Under the pieces are notes generated by a model that saw only the letters and a list, made by a program, of their open reading frames with translations, was not told the DNA's origin and searched no databases. This document shows, piece after piece, positions 26,056 through 34,692 of a stretch of 64,000 bases of DNA (its first letter is position 1; the number at the start of each line of letters is the position of its first letter). Origin of the DNA: Ignavibacteriota bacterium (GTDB taxonomy: Bacteria; Bacteroidota; Ignavibacteria; Tepidaquicellales; Tepidaquicellaceae); assembly GCA_026390735.1 (NCBI GenBank), contig JAPLFJ010000012.1, positions 124,001-188,000 of the forward strand, given 5' to 3'. The position numbers and the translations under genes were made by a program.

Positions 26056-26112
26056 GGACTTAAAATCCTGTTGCCTGAAAGGCAGTATCGGTTCGATTCC
26101 GATTTCGGGCAC
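26056..26112 (+). repeat. right attachment repeat (attR), tRNA-Leu 3' fragment
   Basis: An exact 57-bp copy of the tRNA-Leu 3' part (3039-3095). It lacks the acceptor 5' strand and D arm, so it cannot make a tRNA. It is followed by the displaced host terminator. Confidence 0.93.
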
Positions 26113-26115
26113 AAG

Positions 26116-26149
26116 ACCCTTACAGATTCAACGCTGTAAGGGTTTTTTG
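26116..26149 (+). terminator. original terminator of tRNA-Leu
   Basis: ACCCTTACAG (26116-26125) pairs with CTGTAAGGGT (26134-26143), followed by a run of T. It stands directly after the tRNA fragment, as it would have after the intact tRNA before insertion. Confidence 0.85.
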
Positions 26150-26171
26150 TTTTAATAGTATTCTATTTTCA

Positions 26172-27182
26172 ATGACAGAGATTCTGATAATAAGGCCGCA
26201 GAGTATACAGTTGGGGGATACGATTTGCTCACTTCCAATGTTTAAAGCAATTAAGAATAAATATCCTGATTCATTCATAACTTTTGTAGGCTGTCCGACA
26301 AATTACAATGTTAACTTAGAGAAACTGAACCCATTTCTTGACGATGTAATGATATACAAGAAGGATAATCTTAAAGTCATTCTCTCTTTTTACAAAGAAC
26401 TCAGGAAAAAGAAATACGACATAGTGGTTATTCCTTCGACTATAAGAATCTCTTCTACTTCTTATTTAATTGCTCTTATGGCAAAGGGTAAAGTTAAGGC
26501 AGGGATAAGCAGGATTGACGACGAAAAGAATCCGCTTGGTTTTGTACTGGATATAAAGGTAGAATCCGACTGGAAAGCGAAAAAGACAAATCAGGTTTAC
26601 AGGTTTCTGGACAGCGTCAAAGGACTCGGATGTAATTTAAGTCTTGAAGAGATAAAGAAGATGAGGATTGAATTGAATGATGAAGAGACAGAATTCGGAA
26701 ACAGATACATTGCAGAGAATTTTCCTGATAAGACTAAAAAGATATTCGGTTTTCATCCGGGAGGCGGCGAAGAAGAAAATCTATGGAGTGTAAAGAATTA
26801 CTCTGACCTGATAATGAAAGTACGGGAAAAATATAATCCATATATATTATTAACATCAGGATTTCTGGATAACGAGATTACGACACGATTAGAATCGATG
26901 CTTACAGATTCCGGGGTATCATTCACAACTGCCAGAAACCTTGATGCTTACAACCTTGCATCGATACTAAAACACACAGATTTATACATCTCTAACGACA
27001 CGGGGGTAATGCATCTTGCCGCGTATGCAGGGACAAACACTCTTTCAGTATTCCGGAAAGGAAAACCCGAAGAATGGCAGACCTTGTTTAACGAATCAAA
27101 ATATGTTTGTTCGGGAACGTATAAAATTGATGATATTACAGCAGATGAAGTGTTTGAAAAAGTAAAAGAATTTTATCACTGA
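26172..27182 (+). CDS. glycosyltransferase family 9 (heptosyltransferase-like)
   Basis: The 336-residue protein has the GT9 GT-B layout: ILIIRPQSIQLGDTICSLPMFKAIK at the N-terminus and, in the C-terminal domain, FGFHPGGGEEENLW and LYISNDTGVMHLAAYAG, where the Asp-Thr-Gly and His positions match the ADP-heptose transferase signature. It adds a sugar to lipopolysaccharide or another cell-surface glycan at the inner membrane. It is the first chromosomal gene right of the element and was probably once directly downstream of tRNA-Leu. Its 3' end overlaps that of the convergent GT2 gene by 7 bp. Confidence 0.9.
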   Translation: MTEILIIRPQSIQLGDTICSLPMFKAIKNKYPDSFITFVGCPTNYNVNLEKLNPFLDDVMIYKKDNLKVILSFYKELRKKKYDIVVIPSTIRISSTSYLIALMAKGKVKAGISRIDDEKNPLGFVLDIKVESDWKAKKTNQVYRFLDSVKGLGCNLSLEEIKKMRIELNDEETEFGNRYIAENFPDKTKKIFGFHPGGGEEENLWSVKNYSDLIMKVREKYNPYILLTSGFLDNEITTRLESMLTDSGVSFTTARNLDAYNLASILKHTDLYISNDTGVMHLAAYAGTNTLSVFRKGKPEEWQTLFNESKYVCSGTYKIDDITADEVFEKVKEFYH

Positions 27183-28003
27183 GAAGGTTTTACAATTCCG
27201 TTTTCGCAGAAGAAAACGTTTTTAGTCTTAACATTATTATGGAAGTAATCGAAGTTAGTATTATTTTCCTTTGTTTTCTGATGGTACATATGAAAGACTA
27301 CCGCAAGATTCCTAACAGATTTAAACTTAACATTGAGCAGGCTTAACCTGTATTCAATATCACTATCCTCCCCTATTCCGGCACCCGTATAGTTTTCATC
27401 GAACCCGTTAATTTTAATCAGTAAATCTTTCGGGACAGAGAAATTGCATCCCACTAAATGATTATTTCCCCTCCTCAGCATACTTCTCAATAATTTATTC
27501 TTTATGATAATACCTTCTTCGGAAGTTGTGGAAGAGTTTTTGAATTTAAAAGAATTTACAAGAGCCCTGAAAGAAAGACCATTGAAACCACCTGAGAGAA
27601 TAAAATCTTTATTAATCCGTTTAGTTAAGTCTTCGCTTAAATGTACTCTCCTGCCGACAAGCAGAGTATTTTCTTCTGAGTTTTCTGCGTGAGCTTTAAC
27701 AAAATCTTTATGAGGTATACAATCGCCATCGAGAAATATAAGGTATTGACAATTGGAGGTTCTTATTGCTTCATTAAGAATTTTGTTTTTTCTGAAGCCA
27801 ATATCTTCCTGTGTTAAGAAAGTAATTCCGTAATTACAATCCTTTCGGAATTCGTCAATAAAATCGTGCACAGGCTTACCAGAGCCATCATCCGCTATGA
27901 TGACATCAAAGTTCAGGTACGACTGTTTTTTGAGAGCAGTAAGAAGGACTTCAAGTTCCCTTACTTTTCTGTACACAGATATTACGACGGATATTGTTTT
28001 CAT
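27176..28003 (-). CDS. glycosyltransferase family 2
   Basis: The GT-A protein (275 residues from ATG at 28003) has SVVISVYRKVRELEVLLTAL, DVIIADDGSG, the DxD-type LIFLDGDCIPH (about 88-98) and an acceptor-side GIGEDSDIEYRL (galactosyltransferase-like ED motif). It probably transfers a hexose onto a cell-envelope glycan and has no membrane segment. The start at 28003 gives the usual MKTISVV beginning; an ATG at 28021 adds six residues. It is convergent with the GT9 gene, sharing 7 bp of 3' end. Confidence 0.9.
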   Translation of the reverse strand: MKTISVVISVYRKVRELEVLLTALKKQSYLNFDVIIADDGSGKPVHDFIDEFRKDCNYGITFLTQEDIGFRKNKILNEAIRTSNCQYLIFLDGDCIPHKDFVKAHAENSEENTLLVGRRVHLSEDLTKRINKDFILSGGFNGLSFRALVNSFKFKNSSTTSEEGIIIKNKLLRSMLRRGNNHLVGCNFSVPKDLLIKINGFDENYTGAGIGEDSDIEYRLSLLNVKFKSVRNLAVVFHMYHQKTKENNTNFDYFHNNVKTKNVFFCENGIVKPSQ

Positions 28004-28083
28004 ACTCTGCGAAAATAACATTAATCAGAGAGAAAGAATATGTATTCCGTTGTTCCCGGTTATGGTAAAGTCCGTGAATTAAA

Positions 28084-28293
28084 TCAGGCTTTCTTTTTCA
28101 AGTACAGAAAGATAATTCCCAACACTGCCAGGATTATGGTGCTAACGGGTGTGAAAGCACATAGTGCTTTGTAGCCGAGCATACATTCATCGTCAATATT
28201 TTTATACGGAATTAAAGTTAAAACTGCAGTAATAAAAGATATTACTGACAAGAGCATGAAGATTAATTTTGCCTTACTGTTTGATTCAGCCAT
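28084..28293 (-). CDS. small two-pass membrane protein
   Basis: The 69-residue protein has two hydrophobic segments (about 9-28 and 48-65) joined by a loop with two Cys (ECMLGYKALC), and a Lys-rich end. Function is unknown. Its length, ATG start and clear membrane pattern argue for a real gene; it stands alone between the GT2 gene and the next lipoprotein. Confidence 0.55.
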   Translation of the reverse strand: MAESNSKAKLIFMLLSVISFITAVLTLIPYKNIDDECMLGYKALCAFTPVSTIILAVLGIIFLYLKKKA

Positions 28294-28435
28294 TTATATT
28301 TCTCCTAAGTTTATAAATATTTTGGTATAATACAAACTTAAGAATAATAATATTAAGAATTAAGAGGATTAATAATTCTTATTAATACAATCTTTCAGAC
28401 ATAAGATACACAAGAGAGCAATAAATCACAGGTGA

Positions 28436-29353
28436 TTATCTTTGAGGGGGACGGTTTATCATTCCCGGAAGAACTCTGTCAGGATAGAAGAGAAGTTCTT
28501 TCGAGGCAACCGCTTTTCCGTTTACGACATCGGTCATTTCAATTTTAAAAGAATATTTCTTTATAGGACCCTGGTGGTAAATATCCGGAGCAGGTTCGCT
28601 TTCGAGATGTTTGATAATATCCTTACCCAGGAATATGCTTTCAAATTTTTGATTTTTTCCGGGTATAAGATTATAATGAATTACAGACTCCTTTAAAATT
28701 TCCCCGTCACTACTTTTTAGTTTCAATGAATAGTCCTTTGCTACTTCCCTGCCTGCATTATTATATAATTCAAAGAAAACAAACATTTCTTTAAACCCAA
28801 AAATATTGTTATTAATCCGTGGTGTTATCTCCTTTGTCCCGTCAGGTTTTATTTCAATGTTAGAGAGAAGCATTAAATCGCTGATTGACAATTCCTGTGA
28901 AACAAAATCTCTGGCGTTTATGCTGAAAGATTTTTTATAATCACTGTTCATATACTCATCTTTGAGTTCAACTTCCAGTTTATAGACATCAGGTACAACA
29001 GAATAACTGTAGAAATAAAGCTGTGAGTCTTTTGCTTTGGATTTTATTTCTTCGTAACTGTACAGAGATTTCTCCTCATATGATTTTGAATGAATGGTTT
29101 CTCCTGCGGCATTTTTCAGGTTCACAGTTATGAAAATTTTAGAATAATAAGTGTTGTTCTGATAATTCTTCTGAAAAGATATATTGGAAATCGGTATTTC
29201 AACGGACAGGTCCAGCCTTGGTTTTGATGATACTGAATCGTAGAACACAAGCGGCTCGGCAAAGAATCTGTCCTTTCCTTCCCGTGGCATTCTGTAATCA
29301 CCCCTGTCATCCGCAGACGGAGCACAGGAACACAAAAACAGTAAAACCAGCAA
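28436..29353 (-). CDS. lipoprotein of unknown function (GWxTD-like context)
   Basis: About 305 residues with a lipoprotein signal (LLFLCSC, lipobox Cys near 10) and a beta-rich body with alternating strands, e.g. LDLSVEIPISNISFQ and YSKIFITVNLKNAAGE. The visible TTG start at 29353 leaves no positively charged n-region; the open frame extends upstream through KYFYKIS, and a CTG 18 bp earlier would give a normal signal peptide. It is probably in the outer or inner membrane. The pattern resembles the N-terminal part of GWxTD-type proteins of the FCB group but no GWxTD motif is seen. Confidence 0.65.
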   Translation of the reverse strand: MLVLLFLCSCAPSADDRGDYRMPREGKDRFFAEPLVFYDSVSSKPRLDLSVEIPISNISFQKNYQNNTYYSKIFITVNLKNAAGETIHSKSYEEKSLYSYEEIKSKAKDSQLYFYSYSVVPDVYKLEVELKDEYMNSDYKKSFSINARDFVSQELSISDLMLLSNIEIKPDGTKEITPRINNNIFGFKEMFVFFELYNNAGREVAKDYSLKLKSSDGEILKESVIHYNLIPGKNQKFESIFLGKDIIKHLESEPAPDIYHQGPIKKYSFKIEMTDVVNGKAVASKELLFYPDRVLPGMINRPPQR

Positions 29354-29454
29354 CGATATTTTATAAAAGTATTTCAGAATAAGCGCTTTAAATATTATTT
29401 GTGTAAATTTAGTGCTTTAAAATCAGAGTATCTATTTATTTCATTACAGATAAT

Positions 29455-30240
29455 TTACTTAGGAAGTCTGAAGGAAATACCTCCGTTTATAAAATAAGTT
29501 GGTGCATTGTCAGTTATCCCCAGACCTGCGGAAGCATCTAATGCGAGATTATTTTTAGCAAAAAAGGTAAGTCCAAAATCGAATCTGTGGTCTGCTCTGG
29601 TTTTTTCTGGCAAGAAGCCATACACTTCCACAAACCCCGAGAACCGTTTTGACAATTCATAATCGAGAGAGAGCGTGTAGAAGAATGTAGGTTCGGGAGT
29701 ATTGCCATCCCACGAGGCACCGAGATTATAACCTGCGGAGAAATCATCAGTAAAACTGTTCTGCAAAGCAAGGTTAACGCTTGTACCTACGTAATTTTTT
29801 TTAAAATTCTTAGAAGCGAGATTTGGCAACGAGAAATTAACAATAAACCCTACAGCAGGGCTGAGACCATTTTCTTCACGAAGGTTCATTTTAACACCTA
29901 AAGAGACTGGATTAATTCCGTTTATACTTGAAGAAGTCCCGTTTGATTCAGTAGTGATTTTTGTATTCTCAACTTCCATTCTTAATTCAAGGTTGCTTAA
30001 AAGACCGTACCTCAATAACAGTGAAGGGTATGAAAGGTTATTAACATCAGCGTCCTCCTGAGAATTTTTCTCATAAACCACACCTGCTTCAACCTGAAAA
30101 GTGTTGACGGGTATGACTTTCGGGCTTTCCGCCTGGTCGGGTCTGTCTGGCTCAATCCGGTTTTCCTGAGCGAATGAAGTGTTCAGGAATGCGCATGTAA
30201 CAAGAGTTACAAAAGCAAATGCTGATATTATTTTCTTCAT
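29455..30240 (-). CDS. outer-membrane transporter-like barrel (MetA-phenol-degradation type)
   Basis: The 261-residue protein has a signal peptide ending SFAQ (about 25). A short segment with RIEPDRPDQAESPKVI precedes alternating beta strands, and the end is INGGISFRLPK. The RPD start and barrel match the transporter-like family often annotated as phenol degradation MetA-like, whose substrates are mostly unknown. It is located in the outer membrane and is separate from its neighbours by about 70-100 bp. Confidence 0.72.
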   Translation of the reverse strand: MKKIISAFAFVTLVTCAFLNTSFAQENRIEPDRPDQAESPKVIPVNTFQVEAGVVYEKNSQEDADVNNLSYPSLLLRYGLLSNLELRMEVENTKITTESNGTSSSINGINPVSLGVKMNLREENGLSPAVGFIVNFSLPNLASKNFKKNYVGTSVNLALQNSFTDDFSAGYNLGASWDGNTPEPTFFYTLSLDYELSKRFSGFVEVYGFLPEKTRADHRFDFGLTFFAKNNLALDASAGLGITDNAPTYFINGGISFRLPK

Positions 30241-30310
30241 AATTAAAATTTATATTTCAAGAATAATAATGTTTTTAAAAATAAAAAGTAAGAACTGATT
30301 TAGTCATTTT

Positions 30311-30994
30311 TTAACTGAGTACAAATTCTTTAGATTCAGTGGTTAACCATTCGTATAATTTAGAATCAGTTTTAGTAATAGCGAAGAAGACTGTTGCATT
30401 TTTAAAATAAGATATAAGGCGGATATACTGGTCTATAAAATTACCTTTGATGGTCTGGTATTCATCTGGTGTTTCAGAAAGAACGGATTCTGATGCGAAG
30501 GCGAATGCAATATTTTCGTGAATTTCAGGATTATCAGGATTGCGCAGGAATACAACAAAATGAGCAACGTAAGGCGGCAGAAGACACTCTTCAGTTGACC
30601 TGTCAATTTTAATTTTAATAGTTACGTTATCCGGGTTTAATTCAAAAGATTCTACTTTAGATCCAACGCCAACGGGAGTAATTTTAGAATGCGGGCTAAC
30701 TAGGTCAGGCTGAATGCTCAGGTGATTAGATTTAAATATCTTAGTATAAGCACTTCTGCCAGGTTCGGAAGAGAAGTTCCATATCTTATTTAAATCATTG
30801 ACAGAGTTCACAGCTTTGGCAAATTTAATAGTAGTGCCAAATTTACTTCTATTTTTAATAGAATTTGGTGAATAAGAAATATTGACTTCATCGTTATAAA
30901 CGGAAATGAAAGTCCTGCCATTCATATAACGGTAAATAACATCTCCGACTCTTCCCCTTACACCTCCGAGAGGTTTTTTGACTGCTCTTGCCAT
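30311..30994 (-). CDS. unknown protein with DUF6266-like N-terminus
   Basis: The 227-residue protein begins GGVRGRVGDVIYRYMNGRTF, which recalls the Gly-rich start of DUF6266 proteins (a family of Bacteroidota with unknown function, sometimes near phage-like genes). A beta-rich C-terminal part follows (VESFELNPDNVTIKIKI; VAHFVVFLRNP). No signal peptide. The upstream region holds an 11-bp tandem array. The family call is tentative. Confidence 0.55.
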   Translation of the reverse strand: MARAVKKPLGGVRGRVGDVIYRYMNGRTFISVYNDEVNISYSPNSIKNRSKFGTTIKFAKAVNSVNDLNKIWNFSSEPGRSAYTKIFKSNHLSIQPDLVSPHSKITPVGVGSKVESFELNPDNVTIKIKIDRSTEECLLPPYVAHFVVFLRNPDNPEIHENIAFAFASESVLSETPDEYQTIKGNFIDQYIRLISYFKNATVFFAITKTDSKLYEWLTTESKEFVLS

Positions 30995-31309
30995 ATTATA
31001 GTGATGTTTAAGTTATGTTTTAGGTAAACTTAGGTATAATGTAATTAAAATGCAAGTATAATGCAGTCATAATGCAGGTATAATGGAGTCATAATGCACT
31101 CAAGAAGAAAAAATAATTAAGGATTGATGAACCGGAACAGCGTATTTTGAAAAGGGGTTAATTTGGATTTGGGAAAAGAGATTTCAGAGAAGTCACAGGG
31201 TTAAAAGGGAATTTTGATGCCTTTCTGATCCCTGTTAAGAACATACATGGAGAGTTGAAAAATTAGAACTTTGTCATCATTTTGCCAGACTATTGTAAAC
31301 GGTATCTGA
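30995..31309. other. intergenic space with an 11-bp tandem array
   Basis: The 315 bp between two minus-strand genes hold no gene. The only clear structure is the six-unit array at 31032-31097; the remainder is plain AT-rich sequence. Confidence 0.6.
31032..31097. repeat. six 11-bp tandem units, (A/T)nTATAATGC type
   Basis: Consecutive 11-mers: AGGTATAATGT, AATTAAAATGC, AAGTATAATGC, AGTCATAATGC, AGGTATAATGG, AGTCATAATGC. The period is exact; the third to sixth units are the most alike. The array lies 38 bp upstream of the start at 30994 in its transcription direction. A period close to one helical turn suits repeated protein binding. Confidence 0.85.
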
Positions 31310-32014
31310 TTATATATTTCTTTCTATACTTTGTTTGATAAATTCAACAATCAAAGGATTTGGTTCGTCAAAAGAGGAAGTCAATGCAGGCTGGAATAAA
31401 GTCCCGACAAAAAACGGATGTGATTTTAATTCAAATGCTCTTACTTGTCCATCGGATGATGTTGCTGTTATTTTAAGGCCGTTTGACTTTAAAGTGTTTA
31501 TATATTTTGAGTTAATTCCATAACTGCAAAAGTACTTTCCTGAAAATTCCACCATTTTAATTGCACCAAACAGTATTGAATTTATTTCGGTTATTGTCAG
31601 TTTTTCTTCCTGCTCAACTAACGAGCAGGATAATTTTGAAATAAGTAAATCTTTTGAATCAGGGTTAGTTTCCTCGTGGTCAGCATTCTTAATTCCACAA
31701 CAGTTTCTTGCAAACTCAATTATCATATGCTGAAACCCGCCGCAATTTCCGAATGCAGGAATATGATTTTCTCTGGCAAACTTAATGGCGTTTAAAACAT
31801 TTTCCATGTTTTTATACGGCGAGCCGGGGGCAATCCAAAGTCCGCAATAAATATTTTTTAATGCCTCATTAAAATTGAGTGTGTCGGTAGAAATCCAATC
31901 AAACTGAATATCAGTTTTGAATATTTTCCGGACTTGTCTAATGCTATCATTCAGTGCATGATGTGTTGAATAGGAAGGATTAAAGTCACCAAGTATTGCA
32001 ATTTTGAATGTCAT
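31310..32014 (-). CDS. class I glutamine amidotransferase-like protein, catalytic dyad lost
   Basis: The 234-residue protein matches the C-terminal domain of CTP synthase and the CTP-synthase-related (seleno)protein family. The nucleophile elbow is FGNCGGFQH with C91. The segment equivalent to FHPE of active enzymes reads FQPA (Q208, A210), so the catalytic His and Glu are missing. It therefore probably does not hydrolyse glutamine; a binding or regulatory role, or a different reaction at Cys91, is more likely. It is the last gene of the metabolic minus-strand run, just after the cupin gene. Confidence 0.85.
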   Translation of the reverse strand: MTFKIAILGDFNPSYSTHHALNDSIRQVRKIFKTDIQFDWISTDTLNFNEALKNIYCGLWIAPGSPYKNMENVLNAIKFARENHIPAFGNCGGFQHMIIEFARNCCGIKNADHEETNPDSKDLLISKLSCSLVEQEEKLTITEINSILFGAIKMVEFSGKYFCSYGINSKYINTLKSNGLKITATSSDGQVRAFELKSHPFFVGTLFQPALTSSFDEPNPLIVEFIKQSIERNI

Positions 32015-32037
32015 GTATTATTAATTTGTCAGTTTGA

Positions 32038-32604
32038 TTATTCTCCGATTTTCAGTGGTGGTCCTACAACCTGCATATCATTGTCGGCAAACATCTTATT
32101 GATTTCTTCTTTTGTCGGTTCATGGTCTAAGGCAGCCATAGTAACAAAAAAATCTTCCAGCTTTCCTGCCGGCTGCATTGTCACTGTCATCTTACCCGTT
32201 TCCGACACCTGTGTCCAGGCGTGAGCAACTTTGCGTGGAAGAAAGATACTGTCGCCCTTAGTCAGACTAAAGTTTTCATCTCCCATTTGAAAGTAATATT
32301 CTCCTTCCAAAACGTAAAATATTTCATCCTGTAAATGATGAATGTGCAAAGGAGTCCCCTTTCCCTGAGAAAGAGAAGTCTGCTCAAAAATTGCCAGATG
32401 CCCATCAGTATCACTACCCGATATTTTTACATCAAGAATGTTTGCGTTAACGCCTTTTAATTTGATATGCCCGTGAATTCGTCCTTCACCGGCATTGATT
32501 TTAAATCCTTTATCTGGTCTCATAAATAAATTTGGTTTGATTTTAGCGAGAGCCGCCAATGGAATGACAGAAAGTAATGCAAGAATAAATTTCCCTCTGT
32601 TCAT
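32038..32604 (-). CDS. cupin domain protein, exported or membrane anchored
   Basis: The 188-residue protein starts with a hydrophobic signal-like segment (KFILALLSVIPLAALAKI). One cupin barrel follows (about 60-160) with the metal motif HIHHLQDEIFYVLEGEY (His, His, Glu) and the second motif DSIFLPRKVAHAW (His). All metal ligands are present. Cupins of this kind may be dioxygenases or isomerases; the substrate is unknown. Next to the GATase-like gene, 23 bp away, likely one transcript. Confidence 0.8.
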   Translation of the reverse strand: MNRGKFILALLSVIPLAALAKIKPNLFMRPDKGFKINAGEGRIHGHIKLKGVNANILDVKISGSDTDGHLAIFEQTSLSQGKGTPLHIHHLQDEIFYVLEGEYYFQMGDENFSLTKGDSIFLPRKVAHAWTQVSETGKMTVTMQPAGKLEDFFVTMAALDHEPTKEEINKMFADNDMQVVGPPLKIGE

Positions 32605-32788
32605 TTTGTTGTGATTATTTGATACTTCATTTCGTAATTGTGTAAGTTGTAACTTTCCATAAATTATTTAACATACTATCCCGGTATTTCATCGCAATAT
32701 AATTCCGTATAGTAATCCGGTAACGAAAGGTACACTGATTTTGATGATAAAGACTGATCATCACTGAGTAACATCTGAGTTTTCAGTA

Positions 32789-33238
32789 TTACTTCAGATA
32801 ATCTTTTATGACAATTTTCTTCTGACCCATCATTACTTTAAACGCATTTGGTTTACTCATTAATTCGGCTAAATTTTTTGGAAGCACCTGCCATCTAAGG
32901 CCGAATTTATCAATACACCACCCGCATTGAACTTCATTACCTTCCTTCGTAAAATAATCCCAGTACTTATCAATTTCATTCTGTCCATCACAATTAATCA
33001 TAAATGAAACAGAATCATTTAACGGATGATGTTCATTTGCCGTTGTTAGTATAACATATTTTTGTTCAAAAATTGTTACTTCACACATTTCTGAATATCC
33101 CGATGGTGTTTCTCCAAGCGGGATAATTTGTCCCGCTTTAAAATCATCAGCAAATATTTCCTTATAATAATCAAGAACAGAAGATATTTTGCCGTTTGGA
33201 GTATTAAACCAAATGTTTGGTACTATTTTGTTTTGCAT
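32789..33238 (-). CDS. VOC family protein, 3-demethylubiquinone methyltransferase-like
   Basis: The 149-residue protein has the PF06983 pattern: IVPNIWFNTPNGKISSVLDYYKEIF, VSFMINCDGQNEIDKYW, CGWCIDKFGLRWQVLP. These are glyoxalase-fold proteins; the old methyltransferase name is not a proven function. It is 67 bp downstream of a second, related VOC gene and probably in one transcript with it. Confidence 0.87.
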   Translation of the reverse strand: MQNKIVPNIWFNTPNGKISSVLDYYKEIFADDFKAGQIIPLGETPSGYSEMCEVTIFEQKYVILTTANEHHPLNDSVSFMINCDGQNEIDKYWDYFTKEGNEVQCGWCIDKFGLRWQVLPKNLAELMSKPNAFKVMMGQKKIVIKDYLK

Positions 33239-33305
33239 CTATAAATGTTTTGTTTTTATAATTTCTTTTTTACATATACGGGCGTTCGCTCTTTTCGTGA
33301 TTAAT

Positions 33306-33737
33306 TTATCCGTTATTATTTGTATCAAAGTCCACCATCCATTCGATGCCGTATTTATCTCTGAACATTCCAAAGTAGGAACCCCAGGGACTGTCGGCAA
33401 TAGGTATTTCAACATTTCCACCTTCGGAAAGTCCATTAAATAATTTGTCAGCTTCTTCACGGCTTTCTGCACTGATTGAAATTTTAGATCTGTTTTCATT
33501 CTCATTTACTTTTCCCATAAATTCCGGTACGTCATTGCCCATTAAAATATTATTGCCGATAGGTAAACCAATGTGCATAATCTTATTTGCATCATTTTCT
33601 GCAACTGGAAATTCAGGGCTTGACATATCTTTTAAACGAACAATCATCGTGAACTCGCCGCCAAAAACCGATTTGTAAAATGTGAATGCTTCTTCTGCAT
33701 TTCCGTTGAAGTTTATGTAAGGATTGATAAGTGCCAT
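33306..33737 (-). CDS. VOC family protein, PhnB-like
   Basis: From ATG at 33737 the protein has 143 residues and starts MALINPYINFNGNAEEAFTFYKS, the normal start of PhnB-like glyoxalase-fold proteins; other features are IMHIGLPIGNNILMGND and MFRDKYGIEWMVDF. An earlier ATG at 33785 would add 16 basic residues and overlap the upstream gene by 14 bp, which is less likely. It is a relative of the neighbouring VOC gene, suggesting duplication. Function unknown. Confidence 0.87.
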   Translation of the reverse strand: MALINPYINFNGNAEEAFTFYKSVFGGEFTMIVRLKDMSSPEFPVAENDANKIMHIGLPIGNNILMGNDVPEFMGKVNENENRSKISISAESREEADKLFNGLSEGGNVEIPIADSPWGSYFGMFRDKYGIEWMVDFDTNNNG

Positions 33738-33771
33738 AATGTATTTTTTAAATTGTTTAAATGTTATTGTT

Positions 33772-34656
33772 TTACTTTTTGTCAATTCTGCTTTGTTCGC
33801 CTGTTGCCATTTTATAAGCCATTGCAGTGTCAGGAAGCGGTGTTAATGTATCCAATAAAATATTATAAGTCCCATTTTCTAATAGTTCATCAGCAACTTT
33901 TTTAGTTAAGGCTAAAGTTGCTTTCAACATACTTGAGCCCAGGCTTAATCGGGCAACACCTAAATCCTGAAGTTCACGAACAGGTGGAGGTAATCCGGCT
34001 ACATTTGCAGGGTTTGAAAGAATATTAACAGGGGCATTGATTTCTTTTACCAGAGTGGAAATCGTTTCTTTATCCCATACAGGCTGTACGAATATGCAGT
34101 CGGCACCTGCTTCCCTGTATTTATTCCCGCGCTTTATTGATTCAGATAATTTTTCCTGAGGTGAAGCTGACGAAGTATAGAATGAATCAGTTCTTGCATT
34201 TATCACTAAATGAAAACCGAGTGAATCTGACAATGCCCGAATAGCCGATATTCTTTCGCAAAATTCCAACTCGTCAATTAACACAGGATTTAAATCAATA
34301 CTATCTTCAATGTTTATTCCAACAATTCCAGTTTCAATTATCTTTTTAACCGAATCAATTATTTCATTCAGGTTTTTTCCGTAGCCGGCTTCAAAATCCA
34401 CAGTTACAGGAACCTTTACACCATTTACGATTCCCTTAACAGCATCAATCATCTCTGACAATTGTATTACCTGGCAGTCAGGATAACCTAAAGAAGCGGC
34501 GATCCCCATACTTGTAGTTGCAATTGCTTTAAAGCCGCATGCTTCTATCAATTTAGAACTTCCGATATCCCACGAGTTTAAAAGAACCAGAGTTTCTTTA
34601 TCCTGATGATATTTCAGGAAGGAATCAGCTTTTTCTTTTTGAATGTTTGAAACCAT
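33772..34656 (-). CDS. isocitrate lyase/PEP mutase family protein
   Basis: From ATG at 34656 the TIM-barrel protein has 294 residues. Motifs: LLNSWDIGSSKLIEACGFKAIATTSMG near the start, VPVTVDFEAGYG (metal-binding Asp/Glu), GINIEDS, and VINARTDSF. It lacks the KKCGH loop of isocitrate lyase, so it belongs to the PEP phosphonomutase/carboxyphosphonoenolpyruvate-like branch; the substrate is uncertain. ATG at 34689 would add 11 residues and run into the palindrome upstream. It is the first gene of the minus-strand metabolic run. Confidence 0.88.
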   Translation of the reverse strand: MVSNIQKEKADSFLKYHQDKETLVLLNSWDIGSSKLIEACGFKAIATTSMGIAASLGYPDCQVIQLSEMIDAVKGIVNGVKVPVTVDFEAGYGKNLNEIIDSVKKIIETGIVGINIEDSIDLNPVLIDELEFCERISAIRALSDSLGFHLVINARTDSFYTSSASPQEKLSESIKRGNKYREAGADCIFVQPVWDKETISTLVKEINAPVNILSNPANVAGLPPPVRELQDLGVARLSLGSSMLKATLALTKKVADELLENGTYNILLDTLTPLPDTAMAYKMATGEQSRIDKK

Positions 34657-34692
34657 AATCTTGTTTTTAAATTGTTTTATATAATTCATTTA

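Larger units (their letters stand above)
3096..26112. mobile_element. 23-kb tRNA-Leu integrative element with defence cargo
   Basis: The element is bounded by the 57-bp direct repeat and has a tyrosine integrase at its right end, reading away from the attachment site into the element. Content: RmuC, Gabija-like pair, type I restriction-modification, HEPN-like/SecB-like operon, polymerase-like, ParB-like, DUF5131, zinc-ribbon and regulatory genes. The interior is visibly more AT-rich than the flanks and uses AT-ending codons more often. No relaxase, type IV secretion, portal, terminase or capsid gene was recognised, so it is an integrative genomic island rather than a self-transmissible ICE or a prophage. 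The exact crossover lies somewhere within the repeat. Confidence 0.88.

Noticed and set aside
26056-26112. A second tRNA-Leu gene
   Set aside because: Only the 3' part from the anticodon stem on is present; the acceptor 5' strand and D arm are absent.
3096-26112. Prophage or conjugative element
   Set aside because: No capsid, portal, terminase, lysis, relaxase or type IV secretion gene was recognised.
31032-31097. CRISPR array
   Set aside because: Units of 11 bp follow each other without spacers and no cas genes are near.
33239-33505. 88-residue reading frame over the PhnB-like gene
   Set aside because: It lies in another frame of a clear VOC gene on the same strand and shows no family features.
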